Below, in pieces: positions 35,432 to 45,892 of a stretch of 64,000 nt of DNA (positions are counted from its first letter, which is position 1; every line of letters starts with the position of its first letter). The translations under genes were made by a program, and so were the position numbers. A model generated the notes under the pieces. That model was not told where the DNA came from, searched no databases, and saw nothing but the letters and a program-made list of their open reading frames with translations. Source of the DNA: an uncultured Pelagibacteraceae bacterium (lineage in GTDB: Bacteria; Pseudomonadota; Alphaproteobacteria; Pelagibacterales; Pelagibacteraceae); NCBI GenBank assembly GCA_902552805.1, contig CACDIC010000002.1, forward strand, positions 62,001 to 126,000, given 5' to 3'.

Positions 35432-37617
35432 TGAAAATATTTCTTAAATTTTTTATAACTATATTATTATTAATATTTATTACTTTAACGTACCTAAGTA
35501 TTTTTGGTGTTAAAACTGATAAATTTAATAATCAAATAACAGAAAAAATTCGAAAATTTGATAAAAATTTAGAAGTTGAATTAAAAGAAATCAAATTAAT
35601 TCTAGATCCATTTCAATTGAAACTTCAAGCAAAAACAATTGGTACAAATTTAATAAATCAAAGCAAAAAAATAGAAATTGAAAATATTAAAACACAACTT
35701 TCGTTAAAGTCCTTAATAAAAGATAAGTTTTCAATTGAAAATTTAGAGATTTCATCAAAATCTCTTGAGTTAAAAAACTTAATTTCTTTTTTGAGATCAT
35801 TTCAAAATACTCCTGAACTTTTCATAATGGAAAAAGCCATTAAAAAAGGATATTTGATTGCTGATATAAAGTTAGAATTTGATTCAAATGGAAATATTAA
35901 GAGTAATTATGAGATTAATGGTATTGTAAAAGATGTTGAATTAAATGTATTAAAAAAATATGATCTACAAAAATTAGACTTTATTTTTAATTATAGTAGA
36001 AATAATTTTTTAGTTAAAGATTTTAACTTTAAATTTGATAAAATAAAAATTTCCTCAGAAAAAGTATCAATAAAAAAAAAGAACGATGATTTTTTTGTAG
36101 ATGGTACCTTCGCGCACAAAAAGTCTGATTTAGATAAAAGAAATATAGATTTATTAGTCAAACCATTTTTACCAAATTTTGAAATAGAAAAAATATCATT
36201 AACTTCCAATAATAATTTTTCTTTTGAACTACAAAAAGGATTTAAATTTAAAAATTTCAAAATTAACTCAGAAATATTACTTCATGAATTAATAATACCT
36301 AATAATTTGAAATTAAAAAGATTTTTTCCTAAACAAAAAAAAACAATTTCTCTTTTAGACCAAAAAATAAAATTACAATATGAAAAGAATAATTTTACTA
36401 TTGAGGGAAATGGAAACCTACTATATCAAGTTAACAATGATGATATAGATTATTTTTTTTCAAATAAGAATAAAACTAAAAACTTTGAAATAATTTTAAG
36501 AATAAAAAATAACCCTTTTAATTTTGATTATTTAAATTACCAAAAAAAGGAGAAAAATGAAATTTTCTTAAATTTCAAAGGGTCTCAGAATATAAATAAC
36601 GAATTAGTAATAAAATCTTTTAATCTAAATGAGGATAAAAATTTTATTAAAATAAAAAATTTAGTCTTAAATGAAAAACTTCAAATTTCTGAATTAGATG
36701 AGGTAGATTTAGATTATCTTGATCGAGATAGACAAAAAAATTCAATAAGATTAAAAAAAAATAAAAAAAAATATTATTTAACTGGGTCTAGTTTTAACGC
36801 CGATAATTTTATTGAGAACTTATTATCAAATGATGATGAAGGTTCAAAAATCATAGATATAAATAGTAATTTGAAAATTGATATTGAAAAAATTTTTTTA
36901 GACAATGAGTATTATTTAACAGATTTTAAAGGAAATATTTTAATTAAAAATAATGAAATACAAAAAGCCAATCTAATAGGAAGTTTTTCAAAAAATAAAA
37001 AACTTAAATTCACAATTAATAGTGTTGATAATAATAAAATCACCACTTTGTTTGTTGATGAGGCAAAACCTTTTGTAAAAAGATATAAATTTATAAAGGG
37101 TTTCGAAGAGGGATCACTCGATTTTTTTAGTTCAAAAAAATCAAAAAAATCTGTCTCGCAAATAAAAATTTATGATTTCAAATTAAATGAGCTACCTATA
37201 TTGACAAAAATTCTTACTCTGGCATCCTTACAAGGTATTGCAGATATCTTATCTGGAGAAGGAATACGTTTCACAGAATTTGAGATGAACTTTAAGAATG
37301 AGGGTAATTTGATGACCATTGAAGAGATTTATGCAATTGGCCCAGCAATATCTATTTTAATGGAGGGCTATGTTGAAAAAAACAAATTGATTAGTTTAAA
37401 GGGCACATTAGTGCCAGCCACAACAATTAATAATTTTATTGGTTCATTACCTGTACTAGGTGAAATACTAGTTGGAAAAAAAACTGGTGAGGGAGTATTT
37501 GGAGTAAGTTTTAAGATCAAAGGTCCTCCAAAAAATTTAAAAACTTCAGTAAATCCTGTCAAAACTTTAACACCTAGATTTATTACAAGAACATTGGAAA
37601 AAATTAAAAAGAATTAA
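35431..37617 (+). CDS. AsmA-like/YhdP-type envelope protein
   Basis: A 728-residue protein with one N-terminal membrane helix (FFITILLLIFITLTYLSIFG) and a long periplasmic region rich in beta-strand repeats. It ends with a conserved AsmA-like C-terminal segment: LKGTLVPATTINNFIGSLPVLG and FGVSFKIKGPPKNLKTSVNP (both shown only in core). Such proteins are proposed to carry phospholipids between the two membranes. It overlaps prfB by 1 nt, and its stop shares a TTAA with convergent tyrS. The exact family branch is uncertain. Confidence 0.8.
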   Translation: MKIFLKFFITILLLIFITLTYLSIFGVKTDKFNNQITEKIRKFDKNLEVELKEIKLILDPFQLKLQAKTIGTNLINQSKKIEIENIKTQLSLKSLIKDKFSIENLEISSKSLELKNLISFLRSFQNTPELFIMEKAIKKGYLIADIKLEFDSNGNIKSNYEINGIVKDVELNVLKKYDLQKLDFIFNYSRNNFLVKDFNFKFDKIKISSEKVSIKKKNDDFFVDGTFAHKKSDLDKRNIDLLVKPFLPNFEIEKISLTSNNNFSFELQKGFKFKNFKINSEILLHELIIPNNLKLKRFFPKQKKTISLLDQKIKLQYEKNNFTIEGNGNLLYQVNNDDIDYFFSNKNKTKNFEIILRIKNNPFNFDYLNYQKKEKNEIFLNFKGSQNINNELVIKSFNLNEDKNFIKIKNLVLNEKLQISELDEVDLDYLDRDRQKNSIRLKKNKKKYYLTGSSFNADNFIENLLSNDDEGSKIIDINSNLKIDIEKIFLDNEYYLTDFKGNILIKNNEIQKANLIGSFSKNKKLKFTINSVDNNKITTLFVDEAKPFVKRYKFIKGFEEGSLDFFSSKKSKKSVSQIKIYDFKLNELPILTKILTLASLQGIADILSGEGIRFTEFEMNFKNEGNLMTIEEIYAIGPAISILMEGYVEKNKLISLKGTLVPATTINNFIGSLPVLGEILVGKKTGEGVFGVSFKIKGPPKNLKTSVNPVKTLTPRFITRTLEKIKKN

Positions 37618-38843
37618 CTTAACACAATTTTTAAATGTCTTTTTTTTCCCACAGAAAGTTTTAAATAATTTTGTCTGAATAATTCATAAGAAATAATCAG
37701 ATTTTCTTGAGATATAATTTCATCATTCAGTTTTATTGCCTTTCCTTTAATAAGACGTCTGATTTCACTCTTTGAATTTTCTAGTTTAGATAAGATTACG
37801 AGATCTATAATATTCATTTTATTTTCAATATCAGTTTTCTTAATTTTGACTGAAGGTAAATTTGAACTTAGTGAAGTTCCTGAGAACGCTTCTTTTGCTG
37901 CTTGCTCTGAACTTTTAGCAGCTTTTAAACCATGAAGCATAGAAGTTGTCTCGTTAGCTAACCTAATTTTAAGTTTATTGATGTCTTCATCCTTAATTTT
38001 GTCAATTTCTTTAATATCTAAATCTGTAAACATTTTTAAAAATTTTATTACATCTCTGTCATCAATATTTCTCCAAAATTGCCAATAGTCATATGATGAT
38101 AATAATTTTTCATCTAACCAAATAGCACCTGACTCAGTTTTGCCCATTTTTGCTCCTGAGGATAATGTAATGAGAGGGGTAGTTAAACCATAAGCTTGTT
38201 TACTAGAATATCTTTTAATAAGTTCTGTTCCATTTATAATGTTTCCCCATTGATCAGAGCCTCCTATTTGTAAGGAACAATTCTCTTTTTTATTTAGCTC
38301 TAAAAAATCATAAGCTTGCAAAATCATATAATTAAATTCCATATAACTTAAAGATTGTTCTCTATCCAATCTAGTTTTTACACTTTCGAATGTAAGCATT
38401 TTATTAATTGTAAAATGTTTACCTATTTCTCTTAAAAATGAAATATAATTTAAATTTTTAAGCCAGGAATAATTATTTACAAAAATAGGTTTTGTTTTTG
38501 GATCGTTATTATTTAAAAATTTTTTTAATATTTTTTCAATGTTTTTTGTATTTTTATCTATTTCTTTTTCAGTTAAAATTTTCCTTGTTTTGTCTTTACC
38601 TGAAGGATCTCCAATTCTGGTAGTTCCTCCACCTAATAAGACAATCGGTCTGTGCCCATATTTTTGAAGAAGTCTGAGACACATGATTTGAAGTAAGCTT
38701 CCAACATGAAGACTCTCAGCGGTACAATCAAAACCTATGTAACCTTTAATTTTTTCTTTATTTATTAATTTAGATAATTCATTTTCATTCGTGCATTGAT
38801 AAAAGTAACCTCTATCTTTAAATTCTTTTAAAAATTTATCCAT
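37614..38843 (-). CDS. tyrS: Tyrosyl-tRNA synthetase
   Basis: Charges tRNA-Tyr. The 409 residues show the class I HIGH-equivalent LHVGSLLQI, the tyrosine-binding LQIGGSDQWGNI and the KMSKS-equivalent AKMGKTESG, with a C-terminal S4-like domain (SEIRRLIKGKAIKLND). The ATG at 38843 is used; a longer frame begins with TTG 18 nt upstream. The stop codon shares a TTAA with the AsmA-like gene. Confidence 0.97.
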   Translation of the reverse strand: MDKFLKEFKDRGYFYQCTNENELSKLINKEKIKGYIGFDCTAESLHVGSLLQIMCLRLLQKYGHRPIVLLGGGTTRIGDPSGKDKTRKILTEKEIDKNTKNIEKILKKFLNNNDPKTKPIFVNNYSWLKNLNYISFLREIGKHFTINKMLTFESVKTRLDREQSLSYMEFNYMILQAYDFLELNKKENCSLQIGGSDQWGNIINGTELIKRYSSKQAYGLTTPLITLSSGAKMGKTESGAIWLDEKLLSSYDYWQFWRNIDDRDVIKFLKMFTDLDIKEIDKIKDEDINKLKIRLANETTSMLHGLKAAKSSEQAAKEAFSGTSLSSNLPSVKIKKTDIENKMNIIDLVILSKLENSKSEIRRLIKGKAIKLNDEIISQENLIISYELFRQNYLKLSVGKKRHLKIVLS

Positions 38844-38890
38844 AAGTCTATAGTTCCACAATATACATTATTTAATAAAAAAAAATAAGA

Positions 38891-40036
38891 ATGGATAAGA
38901 TTTATACAGCAATGGGTTTAATGAGTGGTACCTCATTAGATGGAGTAGATGTATCCATAATTAGGTCAGATGGTAATTATGAATTTTCAATATTAATTGA
39001 TAAATACTTTCAATATGATGATGAATTAACTCAAAAAATACTTAAAATAAGGAATAAAATCTTAAGTCCAGATGATTTAACCAAATATCAAGTTGAAATC
39101 AAAGATTTAGAAAGAGAGATAACTTTATTTCATTTTAAGGCTGTTAATAAATGCCTTGAACTATCAAAATCTGATGTTGATTTAATTGGTTTTCATGGTC
39201 AAACAATATTTCATGCTCCAGAAAAAAAAATTACAAAACAATTGGGTGACGGATTGCTACTATCTCAATTAACGAAAAAAAAAGTTATTTATAATTTTAG
39301 ACAAAATGATTTAGAAAATGGGGGGCAGGGTGCTCCTCTAGCGCCAATCTTTCATAATGTTCTAGCTAATGAATTAAATAAAAAATTTAATTTAGGTTTT
39401 CCAATGAATATTCTTAATATTGGAGGTATTTCTAATGTTACCTCTACAATAGAATATAATAATTTGGGTTTTGAAGAAAAAATTTATGCCTGTGATATTG
39501 GACCTGGCAATTGTTTGATAGACGAATGGATGAGAAAAAATTCAAAAAAAAGATATGACAAAGAAGGTTTAGTAGCAAGATCTGGAAAAACAGACAAATT
39601 AATTTTAAATCAGGCTTTGGACAATTTTACTGAAAAATCTAATTTTGAAAAATCTTTAGATATTAAAAATTTTGATATTTTTTTTGCAAAAGGACTTTCA
39701 TTAGAGGATGGTGCTGCAACCATTACTGAATTTACTGCTAAATTAATTTCCAATGGAATGAATTTTATTCACAATAAGAATAATTCTCACAAAAGTAATT
39801 GGTTAGTATGTGGGGGAGGAAGAAAAAATAAATATCTCTTAGAAAGTATAAAAAGTAATTTTAATGATATAAATCTTGACTCAATTGATCAATATGAATT
39901 AAACGGAGACTTCATCGAGTCCCAAGCTTTTGCTTTTTTAGCGATAAGATCAATAAAAGGTATTCCTATTTCATTTCCAAATACAACTAGATGTAAAAAA
40001 TCGCTTACTGGTGGAGTTTTAGTTGAGAATTTTTAA
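38891..40036 (+). CDS. anmK: Anhydro-N-acetylmuramic acid kinase
   Basis: Phosphorylates and opens 1,6-anhydro-MurNAc released during cell-wall turnover, for recycling. The 381 residues start with GLMSGTSLDGVDVS and contain IGFHGQTIFHAPE, NIGGISNVT, DIGPGNCLIDEWM and WLVCGGGRKN, all typical of the family. The 47-nt gap to divergent tyrS holds the promoters of both. The stop shares a TTAA with the hydrolase gene. Confidence 0.95.
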   Translation: MDKIYTAMGLMSGTSLDGVDVSIIRSDGNYEFSILIDKYFQYDDELTQKILKIRNKILSPDDLTKYQVEIKDLEREITLFHFKAVNKCLELSKSDVDLIGFHGQTIFHAPEKKITKQLGDGLLLSQLTKKKVIYNFRQNDLENGGQGAPLAPIFHNVLANELNKKFNLGFPMNILNIGGISNVTSTIEYNNLGFEEKIYACDIGPGNCLIDEWMRKNSKKRYDKEGLVARSGKTDKLILNQALDNFTEKSNFEKSLDIKNFDIFFAKGLSLEDGAATITEFTAKLISNGMNFIHNKNNSHKSNWLVCGGGRKNKYLLESIKSNFNDINLDSIDQYELNGDFIESQAFAFLAIRSIKGIPISFPNTTRCKKSLTGGVLVENF

Positions 40037-40689
40037 TACAAAGCTATTTCTTTTTTTATGTATTTATCAAGAGATTTTGAAAGGGCGTTCTCATTTTTTG
40101 AAAAAAAATGATTTGCTTCTGAAATTGACTGAAATTCAACTTTGATACCTTTTTGCGCACTTAATCTTTTGTTTAGTTCATTGATGTGTTCAACAGGTAC
40201 CAATTCATCTTTTTTTCCATAAATCATTATCCCAGAGGTTGGACACGGAGACAAAAATGAAAAATCATAAACATTTGGTTGGGGAGAGATTGCGACAAAT
40301 CTATTTATCTCTGGTCTCCTCATTAAAAGTTGCATAGCAATCAATGACCCAAAAGAAAAACCTGAAACCCAACACTGAGAATTATCAAAATTTTCTCTCT
40401 CTAACCAATCAAGAGCAGCTGCAGCATCTGCTAATTCACCTTGGCCATTGTCAAATTCTCCATCACTCTTTCCTACACCTCTAAAATTTACTCTACAAAC
40501 TGAAAAATCATTTTCCATAAAAGTATGAAAAGTTTCTACAACAACTTTATTATTCATTGTCCCTCCATACTGAGGGTGTGGTTGTAAAACTAAAGCTATT
40601 GGTGAAGTATTTTTTTTACTCTTATAATATTTGGCTTCAAGTCTACCTGCAGGTCCTGGAATAAATATTTCTAATATTTTATTTTCCAT
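40033..40689 (-). CDS. Alpha/beta hydrolase
   Basis: A 218-residue cytosolic alpha/beta hydrolase. The nucleophile elbow is GFSFGS (Ser), the oxyanion region QPHPQYGGTMNNKVV, the acid Asp in GKKDELVP and the His in EANHFF. The GVGKSDGEFDNGQGE segment places it near the small COG2945-like hydrolases. The substrate is unknown. It is transcribed away from iscR across 134 nt, and ends on a shared TTAA with anmK. Confidence 0.85.
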   Translation of the reverse strand: MENKILEIFIPGPAGRLEAKYYKSKKNTSPIALVLQPHPQYGGTMNNKVVVETFHTFMENDFSVCRVNFRGVGKSDGEFDNGQGELADAAAALDWLERENFDNSQCWVSGFSFGSLIAMQLLMRRPEINRFVAISPQPNVYDFSFLSPCPTSGIMIYGKKDELVPVEHINELNKRLSAQKGIKVEFQSISEANHFFSKNENALSKSLDKYIKKEIALY

Positions 40690-40771
40690 AATTGTTATTG
40701 ATTATTATTCTCAAAAAAAAATTAGGTTTATCACAACTGCGTGACAAAATGTTAGCTTTTTTTTACTCACG

Positions 40772-40804
40772 ATACTTGACTATTTTGGTCAGGTTTATAT
40801 ATAC
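40772..40804 (+). promoter_or_regulatory. iscR-suf promoter with type 1 IscR box
   Basis: The 25-nt stretch 40772-40796 agrees with the E. coli type 1 IscR consensus (ATASYYGACTRwwwYAGTCRRSTAT, recalled) at all but two positions. It contains the inverted halves TTGACT and GGTCAGG. It overlaps a -35 TTGACT (40776-40781), which is followed 16 nt later by TATATA (40798-40803). The ATG of iscR is 20 nt further on behind AAGGA. Holo-IscR binding would block RNA polymerase, giving negative feedback. Confidence 0.78.
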
Positions 40805-40823
40805 CCCTGTAAAATAAGGAATT

Positions 40824-41249
40824 ATGAGACTTACTTCTAAAGGCAGATATGCGGTAATGGCTTTAGTGGATCTGGCTAGATTTGATGGAATTAATCCAGT
40901 TTCTCTAAGGGATATATCTTTAAGACAAGGCATTTCGTTAGATTATTTAGAACAAATTTTTTCAAAATTAAGAAAAAAAGAAATTGTTCAAAGCGTTAGA
41001 GGAACTCAAGGTGGATATATTTTAAATAGGAAAGCTAAAGAAATAAAATTAACAAATATTTTTGATGCAGTAGATGAAAAAGTAAAAACTGTCCAATGTA
41101 AAAAAGAGTCAAAAAAAGGGTGCAATGGTAAATCTACAAAATGTTTAACTCACAATCTTTGGGATGAACTTGAAACTCACATCAATAATTTTTTTGATAA
41201 AAAAAGTTTAGACGACTTAGTAAAAGAAAACTTTGAAAGAAGATTATAA
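40824..41249 (+). CDS. iscR: Rrf2-family Fe-S regulator IscR
   Basis: A 141-residue winged-helix repressor. The DNA-binding N-terminus starts [18 protein letters not shown] and has [20 protein letters not shown] (core [13 protein letters not shown]) and VRGTQGGY. The three cysteines of [17 protein letters not shown] plus the following THNLW His region match the 2Fe-2S ligand loop of IscR. It heads the suf operon, 1 nt before sufB, and has its own binding site upstream. Confidence 0.95.
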   Translation: MRLTSKGRYAVMALVDLARFDGINPVSLRDISLRQGISLDYLEQIFSKLRKKEIVQSVRGTQGGYILNRKAKEIKLTNIFDAVDEKVKTVQCKKESKKGCNGKSTKCLTHNLWDELETHINNFFDKKSLDDLVKENFERRL

Positions 41250-41250
41250 A

Positions 41251-42693
41251 ATGGATACTAGAGAAAAAAATATAGAAAATTTAAAAGATTATAAATACGG
41301 TTTTACAACTGATATTGAAAATATTAAAGCACCAAAAGGTCTAAATGAAAATGTAATTAAGTTTATTTCAAATATTAAAAAAGAACCTAAATGGATGTTA
41401 GATTTTAGATTAAAAGCATTTGAAAGATTTAAGCTTCTCAAAGAACCTGACTGGCAAAAACCTAAGTATCCTAAAATTGATTATCAAGATTTATATTATT
41501 ATTCGGCTCCTAAAAGCATGAAGGATAAACCTAAGAGTTTAGATGAATTAGATCCTAAACTTTTAGAAACTTATAATAAATTAGGAATCCCTCTTCAAGA
41601 GCAAGCAAGATTAAATGGAATAGCTGTAGATGCGGTATTTGATTCTGTTTCAGTAGCTACAACATTTAAAGGTGAATTAACAAAACATGGAATCATTTTT
41701 TGTTCAATGTCCGAAGCAATACAAAAACATCCTGATTTAGTAAAAAAATATTTAGGAACAGTAATTCCAACAACAGATCATTTTTTTGCGACATTAAACT
41801 CTGCAGTTTTTACCGATGGGTCATTTGTTTATATTCCTGAAGGTGTAAAGTGTCCAATGGAGCTCTCGACGTATTTCAGAATTAACGCATCAGAAACTGG
41901 TCAATTTGAAAGAACTTTAATCATTGCTGATAAAGGAAGTTACGTGAGTTATTTAGAGGGATGTACAGCACCGATGAGAGATGAAAATCAATTACATGCT
42001 GCTAACGTTGAACTAATAGCTCTTGATGATGCAGAGATTAAATATTCAACTGTTCAAAACTGGTACCCGGGAGATGAAAATGGAAAAGGGGGAATTTATA
42101 ATTTTGTAACTAAAAGAGGACTATGTAAGGGAAAAAATTCTAAGATTTCTTGGACACAGGTAGAGACAGGTTCTGCTATAACTTGGAAATACCCTAGTTG
42201 TATTTTAAAGGGTGATAACTCAATTGGAGAATTTTATTCAATAGCAATTACAAATAATCATCAAAAAGCAGATACTGGGACAAAGATGATCCACCTTGGT
42301 AAAAATACTAAAAGTAAAATAATTTCCAAAGGTATTAGTGCTGGATTTTCTGATATGACCTATAGAGGATTAGTAGATATAAATTCAAAAGCAAAAAATT
42401 CTAGTAACTATACTCAATGTGACTCTCTTTTAATGGGAAATAAATGTGGAGCACACACTGTTCCGTACATAAAGAATAAAAATTTTGACTCAAATGTTGC
42501 TCATGAAGCAACAACGTCAAAAATAAGTGAAGAACAATTGCACTATTGTCAACAAAGAGGATTAAATCCTGAGGAAGCTGTTGGGTTAATCGTTAATGGA
42601 TTTTGCAAAGAGGTTCTTCAGCAATTACCAATGGAGTTTGCTGTAGAGGCACAAAAACTTGTCGGAATTAGTCTTGAAGGGAGCGTGGGTTAA
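41251..42693 (+). CDS. sufB: Fe-S assembly scaffold SufB
   Basis: Core scaffold subunit of SufBCD that builds Fe-S clusters. The 480 residues contain [19 protein letters not shown] (core [13 protein letters not shown]), the EGCTAP motif, a beta-helix core, and the C-terminal [20 protein letters not shown] (core [13 protein letters not shown]). The ATG at 41251 is chosen over a TTG 18 nt upstream inside iscR. Its stop overlaps the sufC start by 1 nt (TAATG). Confidence 0.97.
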   Translation: MDTREKNIENLKDYKYGFTTDIENIKAPKGLNENVIKFISNIKKEPKWMLDFRLKAFERFKLLKEPDWQKPKYPKIDYQDLYYYSAPKSMKDKPKSLDELDPKLLETYNKLGIPLQEQARLNGIAVDAVFDSVSVATTFKGELTKHGIIFCSMSEAIQKHPDLVKKYLGTVIPTTDHFFATLNSAVFTDGSFVYIPEGVKCPMELSTYFRINASETGQFERTLIIADKGSYVSYLEGCTAPMRDENQLHAANVELIALDDAEIKYSTVQNWYPGDENGKGGIYNFVTKRGLCKGKNSKISWTQVETGSAITWKYPSCILKGDNSIGEFYSIAITNNHQKADTGTKMIHLGKNTKSKIISKGISAGFSDMTYRGLVDINSKAKNSSNYTQCDSLLMGNKCGAHTVPYIKNKNFDSNVAHEATTSKISEEQLHYCQQRGLNPEEAVGLIVNGFCKEVLQQLPMEFAVEAQKLVGISLEGSVG

Positions 42694-43427
42694 TGCTGAA
42701 AATTAATAACTTAAACGCAAATGTTGAAAATAAGTCAATTTTAAAAGGATTTTCACTAAATATAAACCCAGGTGAAGTTCATGCAATAATGGGTCCTAAT
42801 GGCTCTGGAAAAAGTACTTTATCTAATATTTTATCGGGAAAAAAAGGTTACGAAGTATCTGGAGAAATATTATTTGAAAATAAAAATTTATTTGAACTTG
42901 AAACTGAGGAAAGAGCGCACAAAGGTATATTTTTAGCTTTCCAATACCCTTTAGAAATTCCTGGAGTAAATACTAATATTTTTTTAAAGACTTCTCTAAA
43001 TGCAATTAGAAAAGCTCGTGGACAAAAAGAACTTGATGCTATCGAGTTTTTAAAACTCGTAAAAGAAAAAGCTAAGGAACTTAAATTTGATGAAGAAAAA
43101 CTTAATAGGCAATTAAATGTAGGCTTCTCTGGTGGAGAAAAAAAGAAAAATGAAATTCTACAAATGTCAATGCTGGCGCCAAAACTTTCAATTTTAGATG
43201 AAACAGACTCAGGTTTGGATATAGATGCTCTAAAAATAGTTGCAGATGGTGTAAACACATTAAGGAATAATGAAAATTCTTTTTTAATCATTACTCATTA
43301 TCAAAGACTATTAGATTATATTAAGCCAGATTTCGTTCATGTTTTAATGAATGGAAGAATTATTAAATCAGGTGGACCTGAACTTGCAGAAGAATTAGAA
43401 AAAAAAGGATATGAGAGTTTTAATTAG
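42693..43427 (+). CDS. sufC: SUF system ATPase SufC
   Basis: The ABC-type ATPase that drives SufBCD rearrangement. The 244 residues have Walker A GPNGSGKSTL, the signature FSGGEKKKNEI and Walker B LSILDETDSGLDID, the last being specific for SufC. It lies between sufB (1-nt overlap) and sufD (no gap). Confidence 0.98.
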   Translation: MLKINNLNANVENKSILKGFSLNINPGEVHAIMGPNGSGKSTLSNILSGKKGYEVSGEILFENKNLFELETEERAHKGIFLAFQYPLEIPGVNTNIFLKTSLNAIRKARGQKELDAIEFLKLVKEKAKELKFDEEKLNRQLNVGFSGGEKKKNEILQMSMLAPKLSILDETDSGLDIDALKIVADGVNTLRNNENSFLIITHYQRLLDYIKPDFVHVLMNGRIIKSGGPELAEELEKKGYESFN

Positions 43428-44675
43428 ATGAAAGAACAATTAAAAATAGATTTTAACAAAATTCAAGAAGTTTCTAATTTTTCTAATAGAGATATTGAGA
43501 TAAAAAAGTCTTACTTAAATAAATTTATTGAAAATGGTTTCCCAAATAGAAAACAAGAAAATTGGAAGTTTTTAGATATAAATCAAATTATTAGTAATAA
43601 TATTTCAGATTTAAGCTTTTATAATGATTATTCAATTGAAAATAAGATTGATCCATCAATTTTTATTGATGATTTAGAACATAATAAAATTATTTTTATT
43701 AACGGAAGAGTTGAAAAAATTGACTTTACTTATGAGGATAAAAAACAGATTGAAATAATTGAGGACTCTTACACAATTGATAAGTCTGAAAACAACAATT
43801 CATTAATTGATTTGAATATTGCATTAAGCAATAAACATTTTAAAATTTTAATTAAAAAAGACTACTCATTAAAAAAACCTTTAATCATTTATCATTTGTC
43901 CAATGAGAAAATGAAATCAAAGAATATTAATTTAAGGTTAGATTTTGAGCTTGAACAAAACAGCTCACTAAAATTAATAGATTTCTTCAGTGATAATAGT
44001 GAAAAAAATTTTATGAATATTTTTTACAATTTTAATTTGGATAGAGATGCGATTCTTAAAAATTATAAAATTGATAAGTCGTTGAATAAAAATCTAAAAT
44101 ATTCATTTAATAATATAGATCAAAAACAAAATAGTATTTCTGAAACTTTTGTTTTTTCTGCAGGTTCAGATTATTTCAAAAATGAGATAAATTGTAATCT
44201 AGAAGGCGAATATTCTTCAGCATTTATAAATGGTATTTTTTCGTTAGATGATAATAAACAGCACGAAATAAGAACTACTATAAATCATTTGGTTGAAAAT
44301 ACAAAAAGCTATCAGTTAATTAAGAGTGTGCTTGGAAAAAATACAAAGTCTGCTTATCAAGGAAGAATATATGTAGACTCAAAGGCACAGAAAACAGATG
44401 GATATCAATTAAGTAAAGCAATTTTGTTAGACGAAACCTCAGAGTTTAACGCAAAACCTGAATTAGAAATTTATGCTGATGATGTCAAATGTTCTCATGG
44501 ATCAGCATCTGGTAGTCTTGATGATAATTCAATTTTTTATTTAATGTCTAGAGGACTAAATTATAAACAAGCTAAAGGACTATTAATAAATGGTTTTTTG
44601 CTTGATGTAATCGAAAAGATTACTGACGCTGAAATTAAAGATTTATTAAAAAAAATGATTGGTTTAAAAAAATGA
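43428..44675 (+). CDS. sufD: SUF complex subunit SufD
   Basis: Partner of SufB in the SufBC2D scaffold. The 415 residues have a less conserved N-terminal helical part (ENGFPNRKQENWKF) and a C-terminal beta-helix with KSAYQGRIYVDSKAQKTDGYQ (core SAYQGRIYVDSKAQ), the His in DVKCSHGSASG and YLMSRGLN, all typical of SufD. It abuts sufC and overlaps sufS by 4 nt. Confidence 0.96.
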   Translation: MKEQLKIDFNKIQEVSNFSNRDIEIKKSYLNKFIENGFPNRKQENWKFLDINQIISNNISDLSFYNDYSIENKIDPSIFIDDLEHNKIIFINGRVEKIDFTYEDKKQIEIIEDSYTIDKSENNNSLIDLNIALSNKHFKILIKKDYSLKKPLIIYHLSNEKMKSKNINLRLDFELEQNSSLKLIDFFSDNSEKNFMNIFYNFNLDRDAILKNYKIDKSLNKNLKYSFNNIDQKQNSISETFVFSAGSDYFKNEINCNLEGEYSSAFINGIFSLDDNKQHEIRTTINHLVENTKSYQLIKSVLGKNTKSAYQGRIYVDSKAQKTDGYQLSKAILLDETSEFNAKPELEIYADDVKCSHGSASGSLDDNSIFYLMSRGLNYKQAKGLLINGFLLDVIEKITDAEIKDLLKKMIGLKK

Positions 44676-45892
44676 ACATAGATAATATTAAAAAAGAGTT
44701 TCCTATTTTTGATGAAAAGATACAAAACAATGATCTAGTTTATTTGGACAGTGCTAATTCTTCTCAAAAACCTAAAGTTGTTATTGATAGAATAAACGAA
44801 TTCTATACTAAAGAATTTTCAAATGTGGGCAGAAGTATTCATTATTTGGCAGTGGCAGCTACAAATTTATACGAAAATACACGATCTTCTGTCCAAAAAT
44901 ATATTAATGCAAAAGATAAAAATGAGATTGTATTTACTAAGGGTGCAACTGAAGCCCTCAATTTAGTTGCTAATACACTTGGCCAAAAGTATTTGAATGA
45001 AGGTGACGAAATTTTACTCACTGAGTTAGAGCATCATTCAAATTATGTACCATGGCACTATTTGAGAAAATCAAAAAATATAAAGATTAATTTTGCTGAA
45101 ATAAATGAAGAGGGAGAAATTCCAATTGAAAATATTGAAAAAAAAATTACGCCAAAAACAAAGGTGATTGCCATTAATCATCTATCGAATGTCACTGGCG
45201 CAATCCTACCAATCAAAGAGATTACTGAGCTTGCACACGCAAAAGATATAATTGTTGTTGTAGACGGATGTCAAGGTGCACCACATTTGAAACTTGATGT
45301 GCAAGATCTGGACTGTGATTTTTATGCAATTTCTTGTCATAAAATGTATGGACCGACTGGACTTGGAATTTTGTATGGAAAAAAAAAATGGCTTGAAGAA
45401 TTACCACCTTATCAAGGTGGTGGTGGAATGATTAAAGAAGTTAAAAAAGATCGTATTACTTATGGTGATCTTCCAAATAAGTATGAAGCAGGCACTATGG
45501 CCACTGCACAGGTGATAGCTTTTGATAAGTCTATCAAATTTTTAGAAAGTATTGGAATTGAAAATATAATTAAACATGAAAAAGAATTAATAGAATATGG
45601 TCAAGAAATTTTAAAAAAGAATAATTCAGTAAAAATAATTGGCAATCCAAAAAATAAAGGCGGTGTAATATCGTTCACGATTGAAGGGGTACATCCACAT
45701 GACATCGCGACAATACTTGACGAAGATGGTGTAGCTATTAGAGCTGGACACCATTGCTGTCAAATTTTACACGACAAACTCGAGATTCCTGCTAGTGCAA
45801 GAGCATCAGTAGGTGTCTATAATACTAAAAGTGATTTTGATCAATTAAATGAGTCTATAAACAAATGTAAAAAAATTTTTGATTTAAAATGA
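44672..45892 (+). CDS. sufS: Cysteine desulfurase SufS
   Basis: A PLP enzyme that removes sulfur from cysteine for cluster assembly. The 406 residues start FPIFDEKIQNNDLVYLDSANSSQKP (core VYLDSANSSQKP), bind PLP through the Lys in SCHKMYGPTG, and carry the persulfide Cys in AGHHCCQ. It overlaps sufD and sufU by 4 nt each, so the four proteins are probably made together. Confidence 0.97.
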   Translation: MNIDNIKKEFPIFDEKIQNNDLVYLDSANSSQKPKVVIDRINEFYTKEFSNVGRSIHYLAVAATNLYENTRSSVQKYINAKDKNEIVFTKGATEALNLVANTLGQKYLNEGDEILLTELEHHSNYVPWHYLRKSKNIKINFAEINEEGEIPIENIEKKITPKTKVIAINHLSNVTGAILPIKEITELAHAKDIIVVVDGCQGAPHLKLDVQDLDCDFYAISCHKMYGPTGLGILYGKKKWLEELPPYQGGGGMIKEVKKDRITYGDLPNKYEAGTMATAQVIAFDKSIKFLESIGIENIIKHEKELIEYGQEILKKNNSVKIIGNPKNKGGVISFTIEGVHPHDIATILDEDGVAIRAGHHCCQILHDKLEIPASARASVGVYNTKSDFDQLNESINKCKKIFDLK

